Assembly (NCBI GenBank): GCA_002102555.1 | Contig: MCFL01000049.1 | Span: 116,621-180,620, forward strand | Direction: 5' to 3' | DNA length: 64,000 nucleotides | From: Catenaria anguillulae PL171 | Lineage: Eukaryota > Blastocladiomycota > Blastocladiomycetes > Blastocladiales > Catenariaceae | In this document: piece by piece, positions 52,791-64,000 of the stretch | How positions within the stretch are numbered: the stretch's first letter is position 1 | Layout: every line of letters begins with the position of its first letter | Program-made: the position numbers and the translations under genes | The notes under the pieces: generated by a model | The model's database searches: none | What the model saw: the letters and a program-made list of their open reading frames with translations, nothing else | Told to the model about the DNA's origin: nothing

Positions 52791-53540
52791 ATGATCGCTT
52801 CGCCGCCGCCATTCACGCAATCGCACTTCAAGGAAACAGCAGGTATGCACATCCGAATAGCTGGCATTGCTGGGCGGTCCAAGGGCGATGCACATGTGCA
52901 CCACTCATCGATTTATCCACCACTTACAGCCAGCCTGCCGCTCGTTGCAAAGTACTCATTCCAAGACTATCGCCACACGCTCGAGGATTCCGTGCGCGAC
53001 GTACGTTGCGTGCACTTGCCTATCGCCCGATACCCGACATAAATCTCACCCACTCCTCTTGGCTTGACTCGCTCATTCGCACAGATTCTCGCCGCGGATC
53101 TGGCGCTGCCGCTCTCGTACAAATGGACCGACGTGCGCCTAGCCCTCGGCTACGCCTCGGCCTTGCTCGGACTCGGCGTCACGGGCTACGCACACATGAC
53201 TGGGTTTGCGACCACCAAGGTCCTCGTCACTTACACGGTCCTTGTGTACATCTTGCTGAGCGTGGTCACGTCCGTCATTCTCATGGTATATGAGAGCAAG
53301 TATCTAGCCGAGGGGGCGCTCGCCGATGGAACCCAAGTCACGTTGGCTACGAGCATTTCCAATGATGCAGAGTGGAAGGTAGAGGTGGTGGTGACGACGG
53401 CAAAGGGAAGGAAGGCCGTAGTGAGGCAGGCCAAAGGGTTTGGCGAGTATTTTAGCGAATCGGGCAAGCTCGTGGGCGACAAGGTGTATGGAGACGTGTG
53501 TGCGTGGATGCAAGAGGCACAGACACAGTTGAACAAGTGA
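52791..53540 (+). CDS. SPC2: Signal peptidase complex subunit 2
   Basis: Exons 52791-52842, 52930-53000 and 53085-53540 give 192 residues in phase. The family pattern is a short N-terminus with 'AKYSFQDYRHTLEDSVRDIL', two adjacent membrane helices ('LALGYASALLGLGVTGYAHM' and 'LVTYTVLVYILLSVVTSVIL') forming a hairpin, and a cytosolic beta-rich tail with 'YESKYLAEG' and 'WKVEVVVTTAKG'. Spc2/SPCS2 is an accessory subunit of the ER signal peptidase and helps contact the translocon. The first two exons are only 52 and 71 nt, so they are easily missed. The gene converges on the methyltransferase gene, 67 bp apart. Confidence 0.87.
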
Positions 53541-53607
53541 CGCAATGACTCGTTTCTTGTCTCGATGCGTTTTAGACACATGCATTGTATTTTTTTTCCC
53601 CCATTGT

Positions 53608-55505
53608 TCAATCTACAAAACTGGGTGGAGGGACCTCTGCCCGGACAAGAACACACTGCACGCCAACCCACCGCCACATGACCCACCACACCCACCCGGC
53701 CACGCGCCACTTGAAGCCGACTCTAGCCGCCTCCCCTGTCAAGTAGCGCGTCAATCCCGGGAACACGGCCCTTGACACATTCAGCATTTCCACGTGCACA
53801 AACCCCGCGCGCGACACTTGGCGCTCATAGTCGAGAATGTTGCCCAAGTTGACGGACGGAATGTGTGCCAGGCGCGACACGAGGCGGCCGAGCACGGTCG
53901 ATGGAATGATGAGGTCCAGAGTGACGAGCGTTGGGCGTGGACTTGGCGTTGACCCTGTCGACGGAGTGCGTGAGCGGTGGCGTGAGGGACCGGAAGTGGG
54001 CGAGTCCGAGTCGGCCGGCACTAATGGGGACGGCGAGAGGGGCGGGCGCGGCGTGTTGGCGTGAGTATGCGAGAGGACGGTGAATGCTTGGTTGAAAAAG
54101 GCCGAGCGCGGGTTGTAGTGGTCTGTCATCATGACGAACAAAAAAGGGGTTCAGTGATACTAGAACATGGTGCGCATTGAGGAACAGCAAAGAAGTAAAC
54201 GTACAAGCAGAGTCGATCGAGATAATGGCATCTACCGGAACCGCATCCATCGTTGTCCGCCATACGTGCTCCAAGTCTGCTGCGTCGCCCTGGTACAAGT
54301 GTACACCCGAACCACCGAGCCCTGGTGGACTGGACGCGAGCCCAAGCCGGCTCGCGCGAAGGTGTGCAATGGCGGCTTGTTGAGCAGAGTATGTCTGTAA
54401 ATGCACCCCGAAATGTTGTTGAGCTGTCATCCAAGCCTTCGACCCAGACGACGGGAAAAGAACGTACCATGCCCAGTACATCGCACGCAAACTCGACATG
54501 CAACATCAAGCTCGAGTCTCCCAGCCCATATCCAACGTCCATGACGCGCTTGCCTCGCAAGTTACCGAAATCGGCAACGAGCCGGACGAGTGACTGGCCC
54601 GCTGTGGTCAAATCGCATGGGAGGCGCAATGGATCGGGTCGGGTGGAGGAAAATGGGTCGGTCCAGAGTCCAACGTTCATGAACCCTGATACGGGTCGGA
54701 CGTTGAGTGCCAGGTGAGCGTCCGAGTAAAGCGAGTCGGGAGAGTGTGTCAGGAGGACTTGTGCAAGTTCGGTCACGGGAGGTGGTGGTGACGGCAGTGT
54801 TGTTGTTGCTGATTGTGTTGAGAAGGATCGTGTGGTTGGGAGAAGAAATGAAGACAACGAAGACGATGGCGTCGAGGAGAGGTCGCGTGACGTTGAGCGC
54901 GCATGACCGCGAAGTATGCGACGTGAAGAAGAGGTGGATGAGGAGGAAGAAGAGGCTGGTATTGGCGAGCCAGTGCCCGAATGCGGCCCTATTGAAGCCA
55001 ACGGGGCAAGGCGTGGGGACGAGTTTGGCGATGTGGTGGCGGTCATGTCGGCAAGAAAATTTCGGTGCTGTTGGCCATGGTGTTGGTGATGGCCAGCTGG
55101 GGCAGCATGAAGGTGGTGCGAGCAGGAGCCTGAGGCGTAGGTGAGTGCATCTGAAGTGAGCAATCCAGCGAGCAAGCCCAGCCTCGCCGGGTCAATCGCA
55201 GCATTCAAGATTCGGGGCTGAGGTTGGGAATCGATTGGACACTGCTCGTCCCACGATGACGATGACGATGACGGTATTGATCGGTCTTGTGCGCTCGAAG
55301 TTGGTGCTGAAGAGTTCCACGTCCATTGGCTCCATTGGCTCCACCGCCACGAGCTTGACGGCTCGGAACGACAGCCAGCACTGAGGCCGACGCCGACGCC
55401 GACGCCCAGGGCGAGGCCGCAGATGAAGGAGAGAGTCGACTGCATTCGATCAATGTGTTTGCCAAGAGTGCGAGTGCGCTGAGTGGTATGCCCGCATTCA
55501 TTCAT
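53608..55505 (-). CDS. SAM-dependent class I methyltransferase, membrane-anchored
   Basis: Exons 55505-54468, 54394-54205 and 54122-53608, all in phase, give 580 residues. A hydrophobic Gly/Val-rich segment near the start ('FICGLALGVGVGVGLSAG') is a likely signal anchor, followed by a long Ser/Thr/Pro linker. The methyltransferase core begins about residue 240: 'VSGFMNVGLWTD', motif I 'RVMDVGYGLGDSSLMLHV', 'TYSAQQAAIAHLRASRLGL', 'HLYQGDAADLE', and 'AIISIDSAYHYNPRSAFFNQ', restored by splicing. The order recalls small-molecule methyltransferases (sterol, tocopherol and cyclopropane-synthase relatives). The C-terminal helix is Trp-rich ('GWVWWVMWRWVGVQCV') and could sit in a membrane. The substrate is unknown; a lipid is a reasonable guess from the anchors. 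Confidence 0.78.
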
Positions 55506-55701
55506 GGTAAGCTCGCCTTGGGCTCATCGGCGCTCGGCCGCGGCTTCGGGCTCGATCAGCACACACGTGCTGACCGCGGCGGCGGCATGGCATGGTGCGC
55601 GCGCGCTGTCGAGGATGGCGACGAATGAATGAATGCATCCACTCGTACCTATGGTAACTGTCCGCAATCCAGCCCACCAGTTTCCTCCTGTCACATGACA
55701 A
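55506..55701. promoter_or_regulatory. Shared divergent promoter of the methyltransferase and BIR genes
   Basis: 196 bp between outward start codons. Promoter role inferred from position. Confidence 0.45.
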
Positions 55702-58700
55702 ATGCCCCCACGCCGCAAGCCACCCACGGCTCCCGTGCCTCCATCGACATCGACGGCCGCGGCCACATCTGATCACGACGGCCAGGTCCAAGACCCGTCT
55801 TCTCGTGAGCATTCCACCATTGCGAGCACATCCAGGCGAAAGCCCACACGGCCCACCACGGCCACGTCCGTTGCCGCTGCCGCTACTGCGCCTCACCCAC
55901 CCGAAGCCGCCCAGAATGGCGGCCACCACCAACCTCACCCGCAATGGCCCGCTTCCGCTGTCCGCCAGCGATCCTTCTTGGCGCCCGAATGGCCGCACGC
56001 CAACCAACCCTCGCTTGCACCCCAAGTCGTATGTTCTTTCATGCATAACCTTGCGCTTGCTTCTCGCTCGCTTGCTTGCTCATTGGCTTCACCACACTTG
56101 ACCGGATCCATTCGCAGATGGCCGGTGCCGGCTTCTTCTTTGACCCGGCCTTGACCGATGCAGACAACCCGGACAATGTCACGTGCTTCGAGTGTGCCAA
56201 GCAGCTGTCCCACTGGGACCCGCAACAGGACGATCCGGCTGCCATTCATTTCCAGAAATCGCCGCAATGCGCTTATGCGCGCGCCATTTGCCTCCCTAAA
56301 GTCTTGTACTCGTGGACCACCAATGTGCTTGATGGATCGGGGGGCTTGTTGTACGACGAGGCTGACCCGAGCACGTATCCAAAGGCCGAGGAGATGGTCA
56401 ACATGAGGAAGAAGACGTTTGAAGGACGGTGGGTGCATGATCGGAATCCAAAGTTTTTCGCCAATTCCACAAGGGTAAAGTTGTTTTCCGTCCATTATTT
56501 TTTGCATGTCGGCAAGAATACGGACTGAATCGTTTTGCCTGCCTGAACGTTTAGCTGGCCAAAGCAGGCTTCGTGTATGATCCCGATCCAGCAGACGACG
56601 CTTGGACCTCGCTCGACGACAAGGCAACATGTGTGTACTGCAACCTGTCGCTGGCCAACTGGGAGCCCAAGGACAACCCGCTGTACGTTTCGCACCGTGT
56701 TTGTTTCTCATGTACTCGCGCAAGGGACTCATTTCTACCGCTATCGCTGTTGGTACAGGACCGAGCACAAAAAACGCAACCCGGCGTGCCCCTTTTTCGC
56801 CCACATCACCAAACCTCGCACCAAACGCGCGCCGACTGCAGACCTGCCGGCAGCCCGAACCCGTCGCCAACAACCCGCACCTGCCCCGCAAGTGGCTGTC
56901 GTCAAGCAAGAACCGGAACCGGAACCGGAACCGAAACTTGTCGATTCACCTCCGCGTCGCGGTCGCGGCCGTCCACGCAAAACACCCGTAGTGGAGGTCC
57001 AGAGCGCAGACACCGACAAGCCAGCCGTTCCGCGTCGCGGTCGGGGCCGACCACCCAAAGTGGCCGCAGCAACTGCAGCAGCAGACGCAGCGGCAAGTCC
57101 ACAAAGTGGTGTGAACACGCTCGACGATCCATTTAAGATGCCTGCCGAGCCGCCCCTGACTCGGCCCTCGACAAGCAAGCCCGCGGCCAAGCGAAAGGCG
57201 CCTGGTGATGCTGAGCAACCAGCGCCACACACAGGTGCGGCTGGCGCGGGCCAACCAGCGGCGCCACCACCGTCCACTGCTCGAGCAACACGTTCACGGG
57301 CGCCGACGGCAGCGGCCGCCAACCCACCTGTAGTGCCGTCGACGCGCACATTGCGCCGCCGCCGTCAGCCCGGCCATGACGAGGAGCACCTGGTCAAGCA
57401 AGAGGCACCAGCACAGGATGACGATGACGACGAGCCGCCGCTCAAGCGCCAGCGTCGGTCATCCGTGCCTCCCACGCACATTGTCGAGGTGGAGATTCCC
57501 GTTGTCGTTTTGTCGCAAGGTGAGCGATCTGGAAGCCAAGATCCACCCACGCCGCAACGGCCTCGCACACGGGCAGCAGACGTGGAAAAGGAGTCTTTGA
57601 AAGAGCTCGGGTCGGGCCAAGCGGCGGCAACCGAGACGGGGGCTGTGAGGCGAGGTGTTCGAAAGCCCGCTGTGGCCTCCACAGGCAAAATGACACCTCC
57701 GATTCCAACAGCACATGCAGCTGCAAGACTCACCTCGGCACCCGCGCCTGAGCCCGAGCAGCAGGACGAGCACATGGACGTCGACGGCCAAGCCGACGAG
57801 CAATTCTTGCCACCATCAATGACGGACCACGACCCATTTGCCCTCCCCAACGACCCATCGGTGGTTAAAGTGACTTATGGCGGCCGCCGATCGCGGTCGT
57901 CCTTGACACATACCCCGCCGCTGCCACTGCCACTGCTGCCGCCTCCTCCCATGCAGCTGCCCTTGTCGCCGCCACGACCGCCCGTGTTGGATGCGCATCC
58001 GACGTCTCCGACACCGATGGATTCACCGGCGCGCACGAGTGGGCGCGGGCGGCGGGTGAGCATAGGGCACTTGGCGCAGGACAAGCAAGCGGATGTGCAT
58101 GGTATTGGTGCGCCAGCAAACGTTAAAGCCGCTGACGTAGTCGAGTCGCCCGTTTCGCAATCACAGACAAGCGCACAGGGGCCGGCCGCTAGCCAAGCGG
58201 CAACTGCATCCAAAACGTCGTTGTCGTCGCAGCCGCGGTCGCGCTCGAGCGGGCCAACCAGACCAAAGACGGCCATGCCGCCCGCACGTCTGGCGTCGCC
58301 GGCCAAACCCATCCCCAGTATGTCGCCGGAAATGGACTCACCTGTGCGGTCGTCTCCACGCCGTGCCCGGTCGCGCTCATCTCTGTCGGCCGCTTCAGCA
58401 ATAAGCTCGCTGTCGCACATTCGCCACCGCGATCCGCTCGCCGCGGCTACCCCGGCGCCGGCGCCTGCCACCAAGCTGCTCGATCTCGCACGTGACCCGT
58501 CACTTAAACCATCGCGCGCCGACCTCAACCCCAGCCTACTAGAATACGTCCGGCAAGCGCGCGCAAACATGCCCGCGGATGATCGCCGCTTGGCCAATTT
58601 GCCTGCGGCCCTGGCTGACGTTCTCGCAAACGCTGCCAGGGAAAAGGCACGGGCTACATTTGCTGGGACAGTGGCGCTCATGTTTCGGCCCGAGGGCGAG

Positions 58701-58763
58701 CTCAAAAAGATGGTCGAAGAAGAGGCCGAGCGGGAAAGGTTGCGACTTGCACAACGGACGTGA
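55702..58763 (+). CDS. Two-BIR protein with AT-hooks, Bir1/survivin type
   Basis: Exons 55702-56028, 56118-56474, 56555-56682 and 56759-58763 give 938 residues. BIR1 (about 90-160) spans intron 1: 'RQRSFLAPEWPH', 'MAGAGFFFDPAL', 'VTCFECAKQLSHWDPQQDD', then H and C of 'HFQKSPQCAYA'. BIR2 (about 205-290) spans introns 2 and 3: 'RKKTFEGRWVHD', 'LAKAGFVYDPDPAD', 'ATCVYCNLSLANWEPKDNPL', 'TEHKKRNPACPFF'. Both keep the CxxC...H...C zinc site. Two AT-hooks follow ('RRGRGRPRK', 'RRGRGRPPK'), then a long basic disordered region and a C-terminal helix 'LKKMVEEEAERERLRL'. Fungal Bir1 belongs to the chromosomal passenger complex with INCENP and Aurora at centromeres. AT-hooks would add direct binding to AT-rich DNA, which is inference. 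Confidence 0.9.
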
Positions 58764-59454
58764 GGAGACTGTTGGGGCGGGACAGAGAGAGGGACTACAT
58801 CATCGAGAGATGTTGGGGAGGTGCATTGGTTTGCTTTTGTTGTGGGCCGTTTTGTGCTTTCGTAGGTTGTATCATTTTCAATCGCATTTTCTTCTGCTGG
58901 TTTCTGCGTCACGCCCATTTCATGAAGGCTTCAGCCTTGAATGGGAGGAAGGAACGTAAAAGCGCAATCCCAAATTGTATAACTTAAAAAGGCAAGTAAA
59001 CTTGAAACCGAAAAGAAAGGAAAGGATGAAGTGATTCACAAGATCACATCAACCGAGGGGCAAGAGGAGGATGAATCAAGTCAGGCGGCAGAGCAAGGAA
59101 AGCGGTACCTGACACCAATCGCAGGCGGATCGTGTCGGCAAACAAGGGGGGCCATCAACCAACGAGGAGATTAGGCGGGCGGGCGGGCGCAGCAACAATT
59201 AAGCAATCAACCAGAGAAAACAACGGAAACAACGAGAATTTGACGAAAGACGCAACAGGGCATCGAATGGACGGTTGGATTCAAATGGTCACATGCAAGG
59301 CAGAGAGCTCGATGATCGAAGAGGCCGACGGTGGAAGGAAGTGGGTAGAAAGGTATTTTTTGAAGGAGGAGGAGGGTAGAATGACAGGAAAGGGAAGACG
59401 AGGGTGTGGAAGCCGACAGGTGGTTGGGTAACGCTGGTGTTTTGTTTTGCATGT
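58764..59454. other. Convergent 3' flanks, no gene seen
   Basis: Lies between the BIR and kinase stops. It contains a short GGCG-rich run near 59175-59190. Confidence 0.5.
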
Positions 59455-61958
<2,504 letters not shown>

Positions 61959-63157
61959 CAAGCATGCAGTACGGAATTGCGGATACGGGTTGGCGCTCGG
62001 CAGTGTGGATGGATGGAGGGACGGCTCGTGCATCTTTGCCGAGAGGAAAACAGACCATGGTGGCATGTGTCGAATCGCGTTTTCTCTGAGCGTCGTGCAA
62101 AGCCTATTCGGTGTTGAAGAGAAAGAGTCGGGTTGCAATGCGGCGCGATCTCGGACGCAATCGAGAGCTCAACGGCGGCACAGGGAAGAAAAGTTGGTGG
62201 TAGTTGGCGCTGGTGCGGGAGGTCGACAGGCTGTGGTGCTCGAGTCGAGCGCAACACGGTAGGCAAGCTGCGAAGCTGCGAGTCCAGGCAGGGCAACACG
62301 GCGAAAAAGAATTGTCGATCGCGGAGAGGGCGTGTAGCAGCGGCAGCTCGGTATGCGGGACGAAGAACTGTCGGCACAACACTGATTGCTCGAGGTTTCA
62401 ACAAAAGAATACGTTGCAGGATACTGGATACAGCTGTTGCTGTCAAGTTCTCGATCTCTTCAAATTCACGACGGCGACAAAAGACGGCGACGACAACAAC
62501 CTGAGCAGATCGACGGCCGTCTCTACCTCTTCCCCGCCTCTGCACCTCGGCTGGAATCTGCAGGCCCTTGCTTTCTTGGCAAATCCTTCTTGGTCTATTG
62601 GCGCACTCTGTGTGGTCCTGTCCTGGCTGTCGTCGGTGTACCTGCGCTGGTATGATGTAGTGTACGATGCTGAGTGGGAACTGCACGCCGAGATTTGGTG
62701 GCGTGACGTCCACAACCGCGCGCTTCTTTTCAGCTTTTGCAGCAAATCATCCCACATGGGATCGCCAAAGGAGCCAGACCTGCTGCGCCTACTGTAGGTA
62801 GATAGGTATCATACATACCGTACCAGCCGTACATGGAGCTGGTGAAACGGTTGAGTGGGTCTCCAGCAACTTCTGGCCGCGGCCGGAGCAGCCCGAGGAA
62901 ATCGTACATAAGAATATTTTCGAGCCCCAAACACAAACATTCCCAAACCCACTTGCGCCTTGCGATTTGGGAAAGTGCACCCTTAGCTCCAACAGATGTG
63001 CATCGGACGACCCACCAGCAGCACATGTAATGCAGAGACGGTATATTTGATACGGATGATCTGAATGATTGACAATTAATAAAGCACAATACAAAACTCT
63101 AGTCCAAGTTGTAAACCCGTCCCTCTACTCTTCTCACCAAGTTTGTGGCATCTCTCA
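61959..63157. other. Intergenic or 5' region of the kinase gene, no gene seen
   Basis: Must hold the kinase start and promoter; an ATG with CCACC context at about 62058 is one candidate. ORFs on both strands lack domains. Confidence 0.4.
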
Positions 63158-64000
63158 TCATCTGCGATACCGACCCTGCTGCATCTGTGCTTGCTGGTTC
63201 ACCTCAATCTCGACCTCCTCTCGATATCTGTGCTGTTGGACCCTCTGCGCTCGCGATACGCCTCCAACACACGCTGCTGCTCACGCTGCTGGTGCTCAAC
63301 CGCCGCCGTGAATGCCCACTCATCCCTTGCCCGGCGCCACCGATCGTCCACGGTATCTCGTGCTCTGGACGTGGCGAAACGGGTGGGCTCATGCCGACGC
63401 TTCGTGGGTCCGACGATGGGGATAAACTTCGTGCAGCAGCCCATGCTTCACCATGTGCATGAGTTGTTGTTGGCCCGTCGAGCTGTCCACGGGCCGTGGA
63501 GGTGGTGGGTGCGGCCGGGTTGCGGCCGAGAAATTGACGCCTTGTGACGACGACGAGGAGCCGGCGCCATTGGGGTTGGAGACGGTCGGACCAGACACGG
63601 TAGATGTGGTTGCCGGTGCCGCAGAGTATGCGAATGCAGTGTATGTGGATCCGGATGCGCGCGCGCAAACATCGTTCGGGTTCCATGAGGGCTCATTCGA
63701 GATCTGGTCGCCATTGCTGATGCCGATTCCGAGGGCAAGCGCATGGTTGCAATTTGCAGGGCCGGGATGTAGTCGTGCGACGGCCGCCGGTCCGATTGGC
63801 CTTGGTGTGGTTACTGGACTGGCCGAGCGCGAGTGTGGCGGGCTTGGATGCAAGTGTGATCCGTATGCGTTTGCATACTCGTGAACGTCACGGTAGCGAG
63901 CTGAATCGAGCACGTGGGTGATGGGTCGCGCACATGGCTATAGTGCTGCATGTACTGCTGCTGGCGCTGGCTGTTGAGAGCAGATTGCGGAGATAGAATG
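63158..64000 (-). CDS. Partial Gln/Ser/His-rich gene, cut by the window edge, frame-disrupted
   Basis: The 3' end of a minus-strand gene: a low-complexity part ('GVNFSAATRPHPPPPRP', 'GQQQLMHMVKHGLLHE'), then a charged helical part ('TVDDRWRRARDEWAFTAAVE', 'QQREQQRVLEAY'), ending 'EEVEIEVNQQAQMQQGRYRR' before TGA at 63158-63160. These pieces lie in three different frames without room for introns, so at least three one- or two-base shifts occur. The family is not recognised; the charged C-terminus could be coiled coil. The start lies beyond the window. Confidence 0.5.

Overview
The window is nuclear DNA of a fungus with compact, GC-rich, intron-containing genes. Most introns that could be placed are 59-112 nt, usually with GTATGT or GTACGT-type donors and a YAG acceptor. 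A class C (GABA-B-like) seven-helix receptor in a fungal-looking genome, a DIRS-type retrotransposon and an otherwise ordinary fungal gene set point to an early-diverging zoosporic fungus. Blastocladiomycota (Catenaria or Allomyces relatives) is my best guess, but this is inference from gene content, not a database result.

Layout, left to right. 1-1.3 kb: nothing I can support. 1.3-8.7 kb: a SEL1-repeat protein (+), a long Ser/Pro-rich protein of unknown role (-) and spermidine synthase (+). 8.8-14.06 kb: a complete DIRS-like tyrosine-recombinase retrotransposon with three ORFs in three frames, identical 157-bp inverted terminal repeats and an internal complementary region. It sits between the stop codons of spermidine synthase and the convergent RNase P/MRP subunit gene RPR2 without breaking either. 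14-17 kb: RPR2 (-), 1-Cys peroxiredoxin (+), isoprenylcysteine methyltransferase (-). 17.6-18.9 kb: a Gln-rich repeat protein whose gene is duplicated 31 kb away at 48.3-49.6 kb, where the copy carries a premature stop. 19.4-22.6 kb: a seven-exon class C GPCR with a C-terminal PH-like domain. 24.2-27.4 kb: a BRO1/ALIX-like ESCRT adaptor.

27.8-32 kb: a SET-MYND protein and a small cluster of short single-pass membrane proteins with PPxY tails; a duplicated relic of the SET-MYND start lies between them. 33.3-43.5 kb: P5B-type ATPase, SMYD-like SET protein, TFIIB (with an in-frame TAG in its zinc ribbon) and farnesyltransferase beta. 44-47.6 kb: an LRR membrane protein and DGAT2 (with an 8-nt microexon). 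50-53.5 kb: p24 cargo receptor, mitochondrial enoyl-CoA hydratase, signal peptidase subunit SPC2. 53.6-58.8 kb: a SAM-dependent methyltransferase and a two-BIR (Bir1/survivin-type) protein with AT-hooks. 59.4-64 kb: a GCK-type Ste20 kinase and a partial Gln-rich gene; both show repeated one-base frame changes, so this end is either decaying or poorly sequenced.

The genes are mostly housekeeping and do not form one pathway. Loose groupings are CaaX-protein processing (farnesyltransferase beta and isoprenylcysteine methyltransferase), polyamines (spermidine synthase and a P5B ATPase) and early secretion (p24, SPC2, DGAT2). Several neighbours share short divergent promoters (RPR2/peroxiredoxin, p24/enoyl-CoA hydratase, methyltransferase/BIR). 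Exon joins below were read by eye and checked for reading-frame continuity; where that failed I say so.
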